Positions 33,894 to 43,030 of a DNA stretch of 64,000 bases are shown here, piece after piece. Each line of letters opens with the position of its first letter. The stretch's first letter is position 1. Where the stretch lies: contig NC_023036.2 of NCBI RefSeq assembly GCF_000317305.3, forward strand, positions 4,402,001 to 4,466,000, in the 5' to 3' direction. The notes beneath the pieces are model-generated. The model did no database searches and was not told the DNA's origin. It worked only from the letters and a program-made list of their open reading frames with translations. Source of the DNA: Mycolicibacterium neoaurum VKM Ac-1815D. GTDB taxonomy: Bacteria; Actinomycetota; Actinomycetes; Mycobacteriales; Mycobacteriaceae. The translations under genes and the position numbers were made by a program.

Positions 33894-34208
33894 ATGAGAC
33901 GCGGGATCGCACCGCTGCTGACGGTCACCGCGGCCGCCATCGCCGCGGCCGCATCGATCACGTTCGCCGGCACCGCCCAGGCCATCCCTGACCAGGGCAC
34001 CCCGGCCTTCGACGAGTACATGGCCGGTCTGCAGCGCAACGGCTACAACCTCAACCCCGACACCGCCTGGCGCGCCATGCACCAGGCCTGCGTCGGCGGG
34101 CTTCCCGGCTACATCGGACTGGAACTCGCCGCCCAGGGCGCGATCGGGCCCGGCGCGCAGGAGCGGGTGTTCGACGTGGCCAGAAAGTACGCCTGCCCCG
34201 TTCAGTAG
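33894..34208 (+). CDS. DUF732-domain secreted protein
   Basis: Mycobacterial small exported protein of 104 residues with GGAGGAG upstream of ATG 33894. The signal peptide ends at AQA (about residue 30). The mature domain has the DUF732 pattern FDEYMAGLQRNGYNLNPDTA, with two cysteines (HQACVGG and KYACPVQ), and a helical array typical of this family. The role is unknown, and it shares no obvious operon with the neighbours (28 nt before the histidine kinase gene, same strand). Confidence 0.9.
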   Translation: MRRGIAPLLTVTAAAIAAAASITFAGTAQAIPDQGTPAFDEYMAGLQRNGYNLNPDTAWRAMHQACVGGLPGYIGLELAAQGAIGPGAQERVFDVARKYACPVQ

Positions 34209-34235
34209 CCGCCGCGGCATAGGGTTGGCGCCACC

Positions 34236-35450
34236 ATGTCGGGTCAGCTCACACTCGCGCTGGCCGCGACGCTGCTGCTGGCAGCCGTCGCGGCCGTGTT
34301 CGTGGTGCGGACCCGGCGCGTGGTGGCCACCCCCACCGAGCGGGCCGTGCACGCCGCGCTGCACACCGCGTCGCTCGCCGCACGCGCCCTGCGCCGGGGC
34401 CTGGACACCGAATCCGCTGCCACCGCAGCGCCCTTCCTTCGCGATCTCACCGGCACGGACGGGATAGCCCTTTTCGACGGCGACGGACAGCTGCTCGCCG
34501 CCGATCCTGAAGACAAGTTCATCTGGCGCCGCAGCGTCGCCGACACGGCAGCGACCGCCGCGGCGGCATCCATCGACGGTGAACGCCGGGTTCTCGACGA
34601 TATCGACACCACGACGGTGGTGGCCCAACCCCTGCTGGCCGAGGCCGGCGATGTTCTCGGCGTGCTGGTCGTCGTCACCACCGGCACACCGGGACCCGGC
34701 ATGCTCGGCGCCATCGGCGAGGTGGCCCGCTACGCCGCCAGTCAGATCGAATTGGCCGAGCTGGACGCCTCCCGTGCCCGCCTCGACAAGGCCGAGGTGC
34801 TGGCCCTGCGCGCGCAGATCAGTCCGCATTTCATCTACAACGCGCTCAACACCATCGCCTCGTTCGTGCGCACCGACCCCACCCGCGCCCGGGAACTCAT
34901 CCTGGAATTCGCCGATTTCACCCGCTACTCGTTCCGTGCCGCCGGGCAATACACCACCCTGGCCGAGGAACTGCGCAATATCGACCGGTACCTGACGCTG
35001 GAGCGCGCACGGTTCGGTACGGCGTTGACGGTGCGCTTGCAGGTCGCCCCCGAGGTGCTCAATGTCGTGGTGCCGTTCCTCGCGCTGCAGCCGTTGGTGG
35101 AGAACGCGGTCCGGCACGGCCTGGCCGGACGGGGCGGCGGATCGGTGGAGATCATCGCCAACGACGCCGGTTCGGACTGCGTCATCACCGTCGAGGATGA
35201 CGGTGCCGGAATGGATCCCGACAGCCTGCGGTCCGGGCCCGGTGACGCGCTGGCCGAGCGGACCCCGTCCGCCGGACACGATCAGTCCGCGCACGTCGGC
35301 CTGACCAATGTCGACCATCGGCTGCGCGCGGCATTCGGCAACGATTACGGTCTGGTGGTCGAAACGGCGATCGGAGCGGGGACAAAGGTCATCATGCGGG
35401 TACCGAAGTTCCGGTCCGGTGTGCGCGCCGACGGAGGTGGTTTCGGGTGA
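34236..35450 (+). CDS. LytS-type sensor histidine kinase
   Basis: Membrane-anchored sensor kinase of 404 residues. One N-terminal helix (about 5-24) is followed by a GAF-like sensory region (65-175), then a His_kinase region with the phosphoacceptor in RAQISPHFIYNALNTIASF (His198) and an ATPase domain (N box LVENAVRHGL; G box VEDDGAGMDP). This is the LytS/YehU class that pairs with LytTR regulators. Its last 4 nt overlap the next gene, so it is cotranscribed with the response regulator. The domain lacks the multi-helix 5TM-LYT sensor; sensing would be intracellular or membrane-adjacent. Confidence 0.93.
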   Translation: MSGQLTLALAATLLLAAVAAVFVVRTRRVVATPTERAVHAALHTASLAARALRRGLDTESAATAAPFLRDLTGTDGIALFDGDGQLLAADPEDKFIWRRSVADTAATAAAASIDGERRVLDDIDTTTVVAQPLLAEAGDVLGVLVVVTTGTPGPGMLGAIGEVARYAASQIELAELDASRARLDKAEVLALRAQISPHFIYNALNTIASFVRTDPTRARELILEFADFTRYSFRAAGQYTTLAEELRNIDRYLTLERARFGTALTVRLQVAPEVLNVVVPFLALQPLVENAVRHGLAGRGGGSVEIIANDAGSDCVITVEDDGAGMDPDSLRSGPGDALAERTPSAGHDQSAHVGLTNVDHRLRAAFGNDYGLVVETAIGAGTKVIMRVPKFRSGVRADGGGFG

Positions 35451-36226
35451 CTGCCGAGCTGACCGTGCTCGCCGTCGACGACGAGGCACCCGCCCTCGAC
35501 GAATTGGCCTATCTGCTGGGCGAACATGCCGATATCGCCACCGTCTACACCGCGTCCGACGCCACCTCCGCGCTGCGCGAGCTCAACGCCCACACCATCG
35601 ATGCGGTCTTTCTGGACATCAACATGCCGGGCCTCTCGGGTATCGAACTGGCCGGGGTGCTGACCAATTTCGCCCATCGCCCCGCCGTGGTGTTCGTGAC
35701 CGCCCACGATGACAAGGCGGTCGCGGCCTTCGATGTCGGCGCGCTGGACTATCTGCTCAAGCCGATCCGGCAGAACCGCCTCGACGAGGCGGTGCGAAGG
35801 GTGGCCACCGCCAGGACCGCCGACGCGCCCGATGAGGACGCCCACGATTCCGATGTCATCCCCGCCGAACTCGGTGGCATCACCCACCTGGTGCCCAGGG
35901 AGAGCATCGGCTGGGTGGAGGCAGAGGGCGACTATGCCCGGCTGCACTCGGCGACCGGCGCGCACCTGGTGCGAATACCGTTGAGCACCTTGGAAACCCG
36001 CTGGCGCGATCACGGCTTCCAGCGCATCCACCGGTCCTATCTGGTGTCGCTGCGCATGGTCACCGGATTGCGCACCGCCGACGGTGCGGTCCTGGTCCGG
36101 TTGCGCGCCAACGGGTCCTCACCGGCGGTGGAGCTGCCGGTGAGCCGGCGCCAGGCCCGCGAGTTGCGTGATCGGCTGGTCCGCGACCCGATGCGCAACC
36201 TCAAACCGGCGGGCGCCGATGAATGA
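35447..36226 (+). CDS. LytTR-type response regulator
   Basis: 259-residue regulator. The receiver domain has acidic pocket VDDEAP, phosphoacceptor Asp57 in AVFLDINMPGLSG, and Lys in YLLKPI. From about residue 140 the LytTR DNA-binding domain follows, with IGWVEAEGDYARLHSATGAH and RIHRSYLVSLRMV. GTG 35447 overlaps the kinase stop by 4 nt. It most likely controls the coupled transporter genes downstream, as LytS/LytTR pairs for carboxylate uptake do in other bacteria (BtsSR and YpdAB in E. coli). Confidence 0.93.
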   Translation: MTAELTVLAVDDEAPALDELAYLLGEHADIATVYTASDATSALRELNAHTIDAVFLDINMPGLSGIELAGVLTNFAHRPAVVFVTAHDDKAVAAFDVGALDYLLKPIRQNRLDEAVRRVATARTADAPDEDAHDSDVIPAELGGITHLVPRESIGWVEAEGDYARLHSATGAHLVRIPLSTLETRWRDHGFQRIHRSYLVSLRMVTGLRTADGAVLVRLRANGSSPAVELPVSRRQARELRDRLVRDPMRNLKPAGADE

Positions 36227-36602
36227 GCGTCCCGCGCCCCATACCCGGCCCACCGGAGCCCGCCAGCGTGTCGTGTTGGCGCACCGGCGCGGCGCCCGCA
36301 TGGTCCGCACCCGCGTCGAGGTGCAGGAGCAGACCCAGGTCGGTGATGCCCTGGTGCGTGGGCTGGTGCGTGCGCAACTCGGGCTGGCCCTGCGCTTGAG
36401 CGTGGTCGTGGTGTGCGCGGTCGGCGGCATCCTGGTACTCACCTCCACACTTCCCGATCTGACCGTGCTGGGAATGCGGTTGAACTGGCTGCTGCTGGCC
36501 ATCCTGGCGTTCCCCATGCTCTACGCGGTCGGCAGCCTCTATGTGCGACTGGCCGAGCAGGCCGAACGCGATTTCGTCCGCGTCGTCGACAGCGAACCGT
36601 GA
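36219..36602 (+). CDS. Small membrane protein between LytTR regulator and symporter
   Basis: 127-residue protein. The N-terminal 50 residues are basic and hydrophilic (ARQRVVLAHRRGARMVRTRV), followed by two helices (about 55-77 and 87-107) and the C-terminal tail YVRLAEQAERDFVRVVDSEP. The topology and tail resemble the DUF485 proteins that accompany ActP symporters (compare YVRFANRELD at 38496), so it may be a remote counterpart. It overlaps the response-regulator stop by 8 nt and the symporter start by 4 nt, so all four genes are translationally coupled. Confidence 0.75.
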   Translation: MNERPAPHTRPTGARQRVVLAHRRGARMVRTRVEVQEQTQVGDALVRGLVRAQLGLALRLSVVVVCAVGGILVLTSTLPDLTVLGMRLNWLLLAILAFPMLYAVGSLYVRLAEQAERDFVRVVDSEP

Positions 36603-38329
36603 CCGGCTCACCGTTGACGGCCGCCGCGCTGCTGGCCGCGGCGATCGCCACCGTGGCAATCGGCAGTTGGGGGGTGCGACTGTCGCGCACCACCTCCGAT
36701 TTTTTGGTGGCCTCGCGCAGCGTCGGACCGCGCTGGAACGCCGCCGCGATCTCCGGTGAATACCTCTCCGCCGCATCCTTTCTGGGCGTCGCGGGGCTGA
36801 TCGCGAAATACGGCGCCGACGCACTGTGGTATCCGGTCGGCTTCACCGCCGGTTACCTCGGCCTGCTGCTGTTCGTCGCCGCACCGCTGCGCCGGTCCGG
36901 CGCCTACACCGTGCCCGACTTCGCCGAGTTCCGGCTCGGCTCACCACGTCTGCGCAAGGTCGCCATGCTCGTGGTGGTCGTGGTCTGCCTGTTCTACCTC
37001 GCCCCGCAGTACCAGGGCGCCGGGCTGGCGCTCAAGACGCTGCTCGGCATGCCGGTGTGGATCGGCCCGATACTGGTCGGTGCCATCGTCATCACCAATG
37101 TGGTCGGCGGCGGCATGCGGTCGATCACCTTCGTGCAGGCCTTCCAATACTGGCTCAAACTGACTGCGGTCGCCATCCCCGCCCTGGCGCTGCTCGGCCT
37201 GTTCCTCAGCGACCGCGGCGAACTCGGCGGACCGTTGCCACCGAGCGTGGAGCAGCAGACCACCGTGCTGGTCGAGACCGACGTGGTGGTCCAGGTGATC
37301 GACCCGGCCGGTATCACCATCACCGGCGAGCTGGACGGTAACACCGTGCGCGACAGCGGCTTCGGCACGCCCGGGCAACACACGCTCGGCGCCGACACCC
37401 GACTCACCCTGGCCGCCGGCGCGGCAACGCCGGTGGTCGCGGGTACCCCGGGCACCGGCAGCGAATGGATCGCCTCGGGTACCGGACTCGGTGGCGAACA
37501 CCCGCTGTATCAGGTGCTGTCGATCATCATCGCGACGTTCCTGGGCACCATGGGTCTGCCGCACGTGTTGGTGCGCTTCTACACCAACCCCGATGGACGC
37601 GCCGCCCGCCGGACCGCGCTGGCGGTGATCGCCCTGCTGTCGTTGTTCTACCTGTTTCCCATCCTGCTCGGCGTCTTCTCACGCCTCTACGTACCGCAAC
37701 TGCTGATCACCGGAACCGCCGACGCCGCAGTGCTGTTGGCCCCCGGGGCGGCCATCGGTGGCATCTTCGGCGAGCTGTTGGCGGCGCTGGTGGCCGCGGG
37801 TGCCATCGCCGCGTTCCTGGCGACATCGTCGGGACTGCTGGTCAGCATCGCCGGCGCGCTGGCCACCGATGTACTGCGGGGTCGGGTCCGCGATTTCCGG
37901 GTGGCCGCGGTGATCGGCGGGCTCATCCCGATTCCGTTGTCGCTGCTGGTCTCCGACCTCGAACTGTCCCGGACGGTGGGCCTGGCATTCGCCGTCGCCG
38001 CCTCCACACTGTGCCCGTTGCTGGTGCTCGGCATCTGGTGGCGCGGCCTGACCGCGACCGGGGCCGCCTGCGGACTGGCCGTCGGCGGCATGGTCTGCGG
38101 CGGCGCGGTGTTGGTGGCCATCACCGGGGCCGTCGACGAGCACGCGCTCGGCGGCTGGCCCGCGGTGATGATCGGCTACCCGGCGGCGGTCAGCGTGCCG
38201 GTGGCCTTCGCGACGATGATCCTGGTCAGCCGATTCACCACGGCCACCCCGGGCGTCGCGCAGATCTTCGCCAGGATGCACGTCCCCGAACGGCTCGGCA
38301 TGGGAATCGAGCGCCTTCCCGGCGCATGA
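36599..38329 (+). CDS. Sodium:solute symporter (SSS family)
   Basis: Predicted 576-residue cation/monocarboxylate symporter from GTG 36599. SSS hallmarks: SGEYLSAASFLGVAGLIAKY, GTMGLPHVLVRFYTNPDGRAA (which resembles the ActP signature) and about 13 helices. Residues 207-300 form a long hydrophilic, beta-rich insert (VETDVVVQVIDPAGITITGE...) on the outer side between helices; the ActP paralogue at 38834 has only a short loop there. It is cotranscribed with the LytS/LytTR pair, which suggests that the regulator senses the transported carboxylate or a related signal. Confidence 0.9.
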   Translation: MTGSPLTAAALLAAAIATVAIGSWGVRLSRTTSDFLVASRSVGPRWNAAAISGEYLSAASFLGVAGLIAKYGADALWYPVGFTAGYLGLLLFVAAPLRRSGAYTVPDFAEFRLGSPRLRKVAMLVVVVVCLFYLAPQYQGAGLALKTLLGMPVWIGPILVGAIVITNVVGGGMRSITFVQAFQYWLKLTAVAIPALALLGLFLSDRGELGGPLPPSVEQQTTVLVETDVVVQVIDPAGITITGELDGNTVRDSGFGTPGQHTLGADTRLTLAAGAATPVVAGTPGTGSEWIASGTGLGGEHPLYQVLSIIIATFLGTMGLPHVLVRFYTNPDGRAARRTALAVIALLSLFYLFPILLGVFSRLYVPQLLITGTADAAVLLAPGAAIGGIFGELLAALVAAGAIAAFLATSSGLLVSIAGALATDVLRGRVRDFRVAAVIGGLIPIPLSLLVSDLELSRTVGLAFAVAASTLCPLLVLGIWWRGLTATGAACGLAVGGMVCGGAVLVAITGAVDEHALGGWPAVMIGYPAAVSVPVAFATMILVSRFTTATPGVAQIFARMHVPERLGMGIERLPGA

Positions 38330-38406
38330 CGCCGGCCCGCCGGGCACCGAACCGCTCATCGTGGTCAGCGCGCCGTTCACCGCAGCGCATCCGGCGTCCG
38401 ACAGGT

Positions 38407-38456
38407 TGACCTCGGCTGACGCTTCGATTGTGACCTGAGTCTCAATACGCTCTGAC
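38407..38456 (+). promoter_or_regulatory. TGAC direct repeats upstream of the DUF485-ActP pair
   Basis: TGAC recurs at 38407, 38417, 38431 and 38453; the first, third and fourth extend to TGACC. LytTR regulators bind direct repeats spaced by about one or two helical turns, so this could be a target of the regulator at 35447. The spacing is not exact, and the signal is weak. Confidence 0.25.
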
Positions 38457-38495
38457 CACGCTGCGGAACACACTCGATCAGTCAGGAGCAATACG

Positions 38496-38837
38496 GTGCC
38501 CACCACCGAAAGTCGGCCGGCCCCCACCGGTCAAGAGTTCATCGCCATGCAGGCGAGCCCGGAATTCCAGGAGTTGCGCAGTCGGCTGCGCCGGTTCGTC
38601 TTTCCCATGACGGCCTTCTTCCTGGTCTGGTACGGGATCTACGTCCTGCTCGGCGCCTTCGCCCACGACTTCATGGCCACCAAGGTCTTCGGTGACGTCA
38701 ACATCGGGTTGATCATCGGCCTCGGTCAGTTCCTCACCACCTTCGTCATCACCGGCCTGTACGTCCGGTTCGCCAACCGCGAGCTGGATCCGCGCGCCGC
38801 CGCGATCCGCGAGGAACTGGAAGGACCTGCCCAGTGA
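38496..38837 (+). CDS. DUF485 membrane protein
   Basis: 113-residue protein with two helices (about 34-55 and 70-92) and the DUF485 pattern: SPEFQELRSRLRRFVFPMTA, FLVWYGIYVLLGAFA and LYVRFANRELDPRAAAIREE. These small proteins accompany ActP-type acetate symporters. GTG 38496 is preceded by AGGAG. Its stop overlaps the symporter start by 4 nt (GTGA), so the two are coupled. Confidence 0.92.
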   Translation: MPTTESRPAPTGQEFIAMQASPEFQELRSRLRRFVFPMTAFFLVWYGIYVLLGAFAHDFMATKVFGDVNIGLIIGLGQFLTTFVITGLYVRFANRELDPRAAAIREELEGPAQ

Positions 38838-40480
38838 ACATCGACACCGCAACGACCTATCTGGCCGCCACCGAGTCCGTCGGCAACCCGGTCGCCAACA
38901 TGGCCATCTTCGGCCTCTTCGTCGTCGTCACGATGGTGGTGGTGATCCGCGCCAGCAAGAAGAACGCCACCGCGGCGGAGTTCTTCACCGGCGGCCGCGG
39001 CTTCTCCGGCCCGCAGAACGGTGTCGCCATCGCCGGTGACTATCTGTCCGCGGCCAGCTTCCTCGGTATCGCCGGGGCCATCGCCGTGTACGGCTACGAC
39101 GGATTCCTGTACTCGATCGGCTTCCTGGTCGCGTGGCTGGTGGCTCTGCTGCTGGTGGCCGAATTGCTGCGCAACACAGGCAAATTCACCATGGCCGATG
39201 TACTGAGCTTCCGGCTCAAGCAGCGCCCGGTACGGGTCGCCGCGGCCACCTCCACGCTGACGGTATCGCTGTTCTACCTGCTGGCCCAGATGGCAGGCGC
39301 CGGCGGCCTTGTCGCGTTGCTGATGAACATCAACAGCAAGAGCGGACAGGCCGTTGTCATCGCCGTCGTCGGCCTGCTGATGATCGTCTACGTCTTGGTC
39401 GGCGGCATGAAGGGCACCACCTGGGTGCAGATCATCAAGGCCGTGCTGCTGATCGTCGGCGCCGGTTTCATGACCGTCATGGTGCTGACGAAGTTCGGCC
39501 TGAACTTCTCCGAGATCCTGACCTCCGCGCAGGCCGCCATCTCCGGGTCCGCCACCGAGGCCGTGGCCAGCCGTGACGTGCTCGCCCCCGGCGCGCAGTA
39601 CGGCGGCTCGCTGACCAGCCAGATCAACTTCATCTCGCTGGCGCTGGCGCTGGTGCTGGGCACCGCGGGCCTGCCGCACGTGCTGATGCGCTTCTACACG
39701 GTGCCGACGGCCAAGGAGGCGCGACGCTCGGTCGTGTGGGCCATCGCGCTGATCGGCGCGTTCTACCTGTTCACCCTGGTGCTCGGCTACGGCGCGGCCG
39801 CCCTGGTCGGCCCCGATCGCATCCTCGGCGCGGCGGGCGGGGTGAACTCCGCGGCCCCGCTGCTGGCGCTCGAACTCGGCGGCGTGGTGCTGCTGGGCGT
39901 CATCTCCGCGGTCGCCTTCGCCACCATCCTGGCGGTGGTCGCGGGTCTGACCATCACGGCCTCGGCCTCCTTCGCCCATGACATCTATGCCTCGGTCCTC
40001 AAGTCCCACAAGGTGACCGAGGAGGAACAGGTGAAGGTCTCCCGCATCACCGCGGTGGTCCTTGGCGTCCTGGCCATCGGCCTGGGCATCCTCGCCAACG
40101 GACAGAACGTCGCCTTCCTGGTGGCGCTGGCCTTCGCGGTCGCCGCATCGGCGAACCTGCCCACCATCGTCTACTCGCTGTACTGGAAGCGGTTCAACAC
40201 CCGCGGCGCACTGTGGAGCATGTACGGCGGCCTGATCTCCTGCATCGTGCTGATCGTCTTCTCCCCCGCCGTATCCGGCAGCAAGACCGCCATGATCCCC
40301 GCGGCCGACTTCGCCTGGTTCCCGCTGGCCAACCCGGGCATCGTGTCGATCCCGCTGGCCTTCGCACTCGGCATCATCGGCACCCTGACCTCCAAGGACA
40401 CCGGCGATCCGGCGGTCAATGCCGAGATGGAGGTCCGCTCGCTGACCGGTGTGGGCGCCGAGAAGGCAGTCACTCACTAA
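38834..40480 (+). CDS. actP: Cation/acetate symporter
   Basis: 548-residue SSS-family member, 13 helices. Signatures: SKKNATAAEFFTGGRGFSGP, IAGDYLSAASFLGIAGAIAV and GTAGLPHVLMRFYTVPTAKE, the ActP hallmark. In related bacteria ActP takes up acetate, glycolate and pyruvate-like monocarboxylates with sodium or protons. It is coupled to the DUF485 gene. It lies directly downstream of a divergent paralogue (36599-38329), so two symporters of the same family stand in tandem under a LytS/LytTR pair. Confidence 0.92.
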   Translation: MNIDTATTYLAATESVGNPVANMAIFGLFVVVTMVVVIRASKKNATAAEFFTGGRGFSGPQNGVAIAGDYLSAASFLGIAGAIAVYGYDGFLYSIGFLVAWLVALLLVAELLRNTGKFTMADVLSFRLKQRPVRVAAATSTLTVSLFYLLAQMAGAGGLVALLMNINSKSGQAVVIAVVGLLMIVYVLVGGMKGTTWVQIIKAVLLIVGAGFMTVMVLTKFGLNFSEILTSAQAAISGSATEAVASRDVLAPGAQYGGSLTSQINFISLALALVLGTAGLPHVLMRFYTVPTAKEARRSVVWAIALIGAFYLFTLVLGYGAAALVGPDRILGAAGGVNSAAPLLALELGGVVLLGVISAVAFATILAVVAGLTITASASFAHDIYASVLKSHKVTEEEQVKVSRITAVVLGVLAIGLGILANGQNVAFLVALAFAVAASANLPTIVYSLYWKRFNTRGALWSMYGGLISCIVLIVFSPAVSGSKTAMIPAADFAWFPLANPGIVSIPLAFALGIIGTLTSKDTGDPAVNAEMEVRSLTGVGAEKAVTH

Positions 40481-40539
40481 CCGGGCGCACTAGTTCACAT
40501 CCGGAACTACCGAGACCGGCGGCGGCGTTGTTCACACTC

Positions 40540-41736
40540 ATGGACACCCGCCGCCGGTTCGCGTTCGCCGCCCTGGCCTACGCCTTCGCCGTCACCATGC
40601 TCGGGACGACCGTGCCGACCCCGATGTACGCGCTCTACGGCGAACGGATGCACTTCGCGGTGTTCACCACGACGGTGGTGTTCGCCGTCTATGCCCTCGG
40701 CGTGCTCGCCGCACTGCTGGTCGCCGGCGGCTGGTCCGATGTCCTCGGCCGCCGCCCGGTGCTGCTGGCCGGCCTGGCCTTCGCGCTGGCCAGCTCGGCG
40801 GTGTTCCTGTTCGCCGACAACATCGCGCTGCTGTTGGTGGGCCGTCTGCTGTCCGGACTGTCGGCAGGGTTGTTCACCGGAACGGCGACGGCAGCCGTCG
40901 TGGAATCGGTGCCCGCCGAACGGCGGGACCGGGCGGCCACCGTGGCGACCATGGTCAACATCGGCGGGCTGGGCAGCGGGCCGCTGCTCGCCGGTCTGCT
41001 GGTGCAGTACGCGCCGCACCCGCTGCTGCTCTCGTTCCTGGTGCACATCGCGCTGTTGGCACTCGCCATCCCCGCGGTGCTGCTGGCCCCGGAGACCTCG
41101 GGCGGGACCGGCCACATCGCGTTGCAACGCCTGGCGGTGCCCGCCGAGGTCCGCGCCGTGTTCCTCACCGCGGCCACCGCAGCCTTCGCGGGGTTCGCGG
41201 TCACCGGGCTGTTCGCCGCGGTCGCGCCGGCCTTCCTCGCCGAGGTCATCGGGGTGACCAACCATGCTGTCGGCGGGACGGTGGCCGGTTCGATCTTCCT
41301 GTCCTCGGCCGTGGCACAGTTGCTCGGGCGTCGCATCCCGTCCACCCTCGCCGTGGCGGTGGGCTGCGCGATCCTGGTCGTCGGGATGGTCATTCTGGCT
41401 GTCGCACTGTCACATTCATCGTTGCCTGGCATCATCGCCGCGGCGGTCATCGCCGGGATCGGGCAGGGCATCAGCTTCAGCCGCGGGCTGGCGGCCGTCG
41501 TCGAGCAGGTCCCCGACCGGCAGCGCGGGGCGGTCAGCTCGACCTACTTCGTGGTGGCCTATGTGGCGATCGCGCTGCCGGTGGTGGGCGTGGGTCTGGC
41601 CGCGCAGTCCTGGGGCCTGCGCACCGCCGGGGAGAGTTTCGCCGCCGCGATCGCGGTGCTCGCCCTCATCTGCCTGGCCGCGGTCCTGGTCCAGGAACGC
41701 CGGACCCGTCAATTGAGTGGTTCTACTCAGGCCTGA
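40540..41736 (+). CDS. MFS transporter
   Basis: 398-residue major facilitator with 12 predicted helices. The family A-type motif between helices 2 and 3 reads GGWSDVLGRRPVLLAG; a helix-5 segment is GLGSGPLLAGLLVQYAP, an antiporter-like motif C. This suggests efflux, for example of drugs. ATG 40540 (MDTRRRFAF) has only a weak Shine-Dalgarno region. It lies 59 nt downstream of actP and could be read through. The substrate is unknown. Confidence 0.9.
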   Translation: MDTRRRFAFAALAYAFAVTMLGTTVPTPMYALYGERMHFAVFTTTVVFAVYALGVLAALLVAGGWSDVLGRRPVLLAGLAFALASSAVFLFADNIALLLVGRLLSGLSAGLFTGTATAAVVESVPAERRDRAATVATMVNIGGLGSGPLLAGLLVQYAPHPLLLSFLVHIALLALAIPAVLLAPETSGGTGHIALQRLAVPAEVRAVFLTAATAAFAGFAVTGLFAAVAPAFLAEVIGVTNHAVGGTVAGSIFLSSAVAQLLGRRIPSTLAVAVGCAILVVGMVILAVALSHSSLPGIIAAAVIAGIGQGISFSRGLAAVVEQVPDRQRGAVSSTYFVVAYVAIALPVVGVGLAAQSWGLRTAGESFAAAIAVLALICLAAVLVQERRTRQLSGSTQA

Positions 41737-41764
41737 CCGGGATCGGGCACCCTACATTCGGGAC

Positions 41765-43030
41765 ATGCCCGTTTCCGCCTTCCCGAGCGTCGACGACGTC
41801 GCCGCGGCCACGCCCGCCGGGCGGGACCGCGCACTCGACGTCATCCGGATCACCGCACTACTCGGGGTGATCGCCGGCCATACCGTGATGGCCACCAGCA
41901 TCATCCGCGACGACGTCTTCGTCTGGGAGAACCTGCTCACCACATCGGTGATGTTCCAGGCGCTGACCTGGATCTTCCAGATCATGCCGCTGTTCTTCTT
42001 CGCCGGTGTCGCCGCCTCCGCCGGGTCGTATGCCGGCAACTGGGGCGGCTGGTTGCTGAAGCGCTGCACCAGGCTCTACCGACCGGTGTTCTCCTATCTC
42101 GCGTTCTGGGCCGTCGCCCTCGCCATCGGCCAGCGGGTGCTGCCGACGCACGTCTACCAACCGATCGCCGGCATCTCCATTCAGCTGCTCTGGTTCCTCG
42201 GCGCCTACGTCCTGGTTCTCGCCGCGGTGCCGCTGCTGCGCGCGATCACGACCGTGGGCCGGATGACGGGTGGCGTCGTGGTGATCTACACGCTGATCGC
42301 CACGATCGACGCCATCCGGGTCAACGACCCGGGCTGGGCCACGCTGGGCTACCTGAACCTGGCGGTGTGGCTGATCCCCGGGATCTTCGGGGTGGCCTAC
42401 TGCAACCGGTTGTTGACCGTCTCACAGGCCGCGCTGCTGGGGTGCGCCATGTTGGCGGCGAACATGACGCTGCTGCGTTTCGGTCCGTACGAACTGAGCC
42501 TGGTGGGCATCGAAGGCCAAGAGCTCAAGAACATGATGCCGCCGTCGCTGTTACTGGCCGGACACGCAATCATGATGTGCGCCTTCGCAATTGCCGCCGC
42601 ACCTGCGATCGGCCGGTGGGCCCGCCGGCCGCGGGTCTGGTGGCTGACCGCGATCGGCAACAGCGGTGCGATGACGCTGTATCTCTGGCACATTCCGGCA
42701 CTGCTGGCCGTGCATCTGGCGTTCGACATCGCCGGGTTTCCCCGGTATCCGGGTCAGCCGCATTTCCTGGCACTGAGCATCGCCCAGGTGCTGATCATGG
42801 GTGCGCTGGTGGCGGTGTTGTTCGTCGCGCTGCGACCGCTGGAGAACAACCCGCTGCCCTTTTGGGACGGCGGCGTGGTAAGCGCCGATCGGAGCGTGGC
42901 GGTGGGGATACTGCTGTGCGTCGCGGGGGCTGCGACGCTGGCCTCGTGCGTGTGGGGCCTGAAGGATCTCGGCCTCTACTGCGTGGCGGCCGTGCTGGTG
43001 GCGCTGGCCGCCGCCCGGGCGCTCACCTAG
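41765..43030 (+). CDS. Acyltransferase-3-family membrane protein
   Basis: 421-residue integral membrane O-acyltransferase family member with about ten helices. The N-terminal catalytic His segment DVIRITALLGVIAGH and the RxxLRP-like LLKRCTRLYRPVFSYLAF fit OafA/YrhL-type proteins that acylate sugars or lipids in the envelope. The start ATG 41765 is 28 nt after the MFS stop. Target and acyl donor are unknown. Its stop overlaps the convergent small gene by 4 nt. Confidence 0.85.
   Translation: MPVSAFPSVDDVAAATPAGRDRALDVIRITALLGVIAGHTVMATSIIRDDVFVWENLLTTSVMFQALTWIFQIMPLFFFAGVAASAGSYAGNWGGWLLKRCTRLYRPVFSYLAFWAVALAIGQRVLPTHVYQPIAGISIQLLWFLGAYVLVLAAVPLLRAITTVGRMTGGVVVIYTLIATIDAIRVNDPGWATLGYLNLAVWLIPGIFGVAYCNRLLTVSQAALLGCAMLAANMTLLRFGPYELSLVGIEGQELKNMMPPSLLLAGHAIMMCAFAIAAAPAIGRWARRPRVWWLTAIGNSGAMTLYLWHIPALLAVHLAFDIAGFPRYPGQPHFLALSIAQVLIMGALVAVLFVALRPLENNPLPFWDGGVVSADRSVAVGILLCVAGAATLASCVWGLKDLGLYCVAAVLVALAAARALT

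Noticed and set aside
38726..40477. Long minus-strand frame opposite the ActP symporter
   Set aside because: Gln/Asp/His-rich mirror of a membrane protein; no plausible start or motif.
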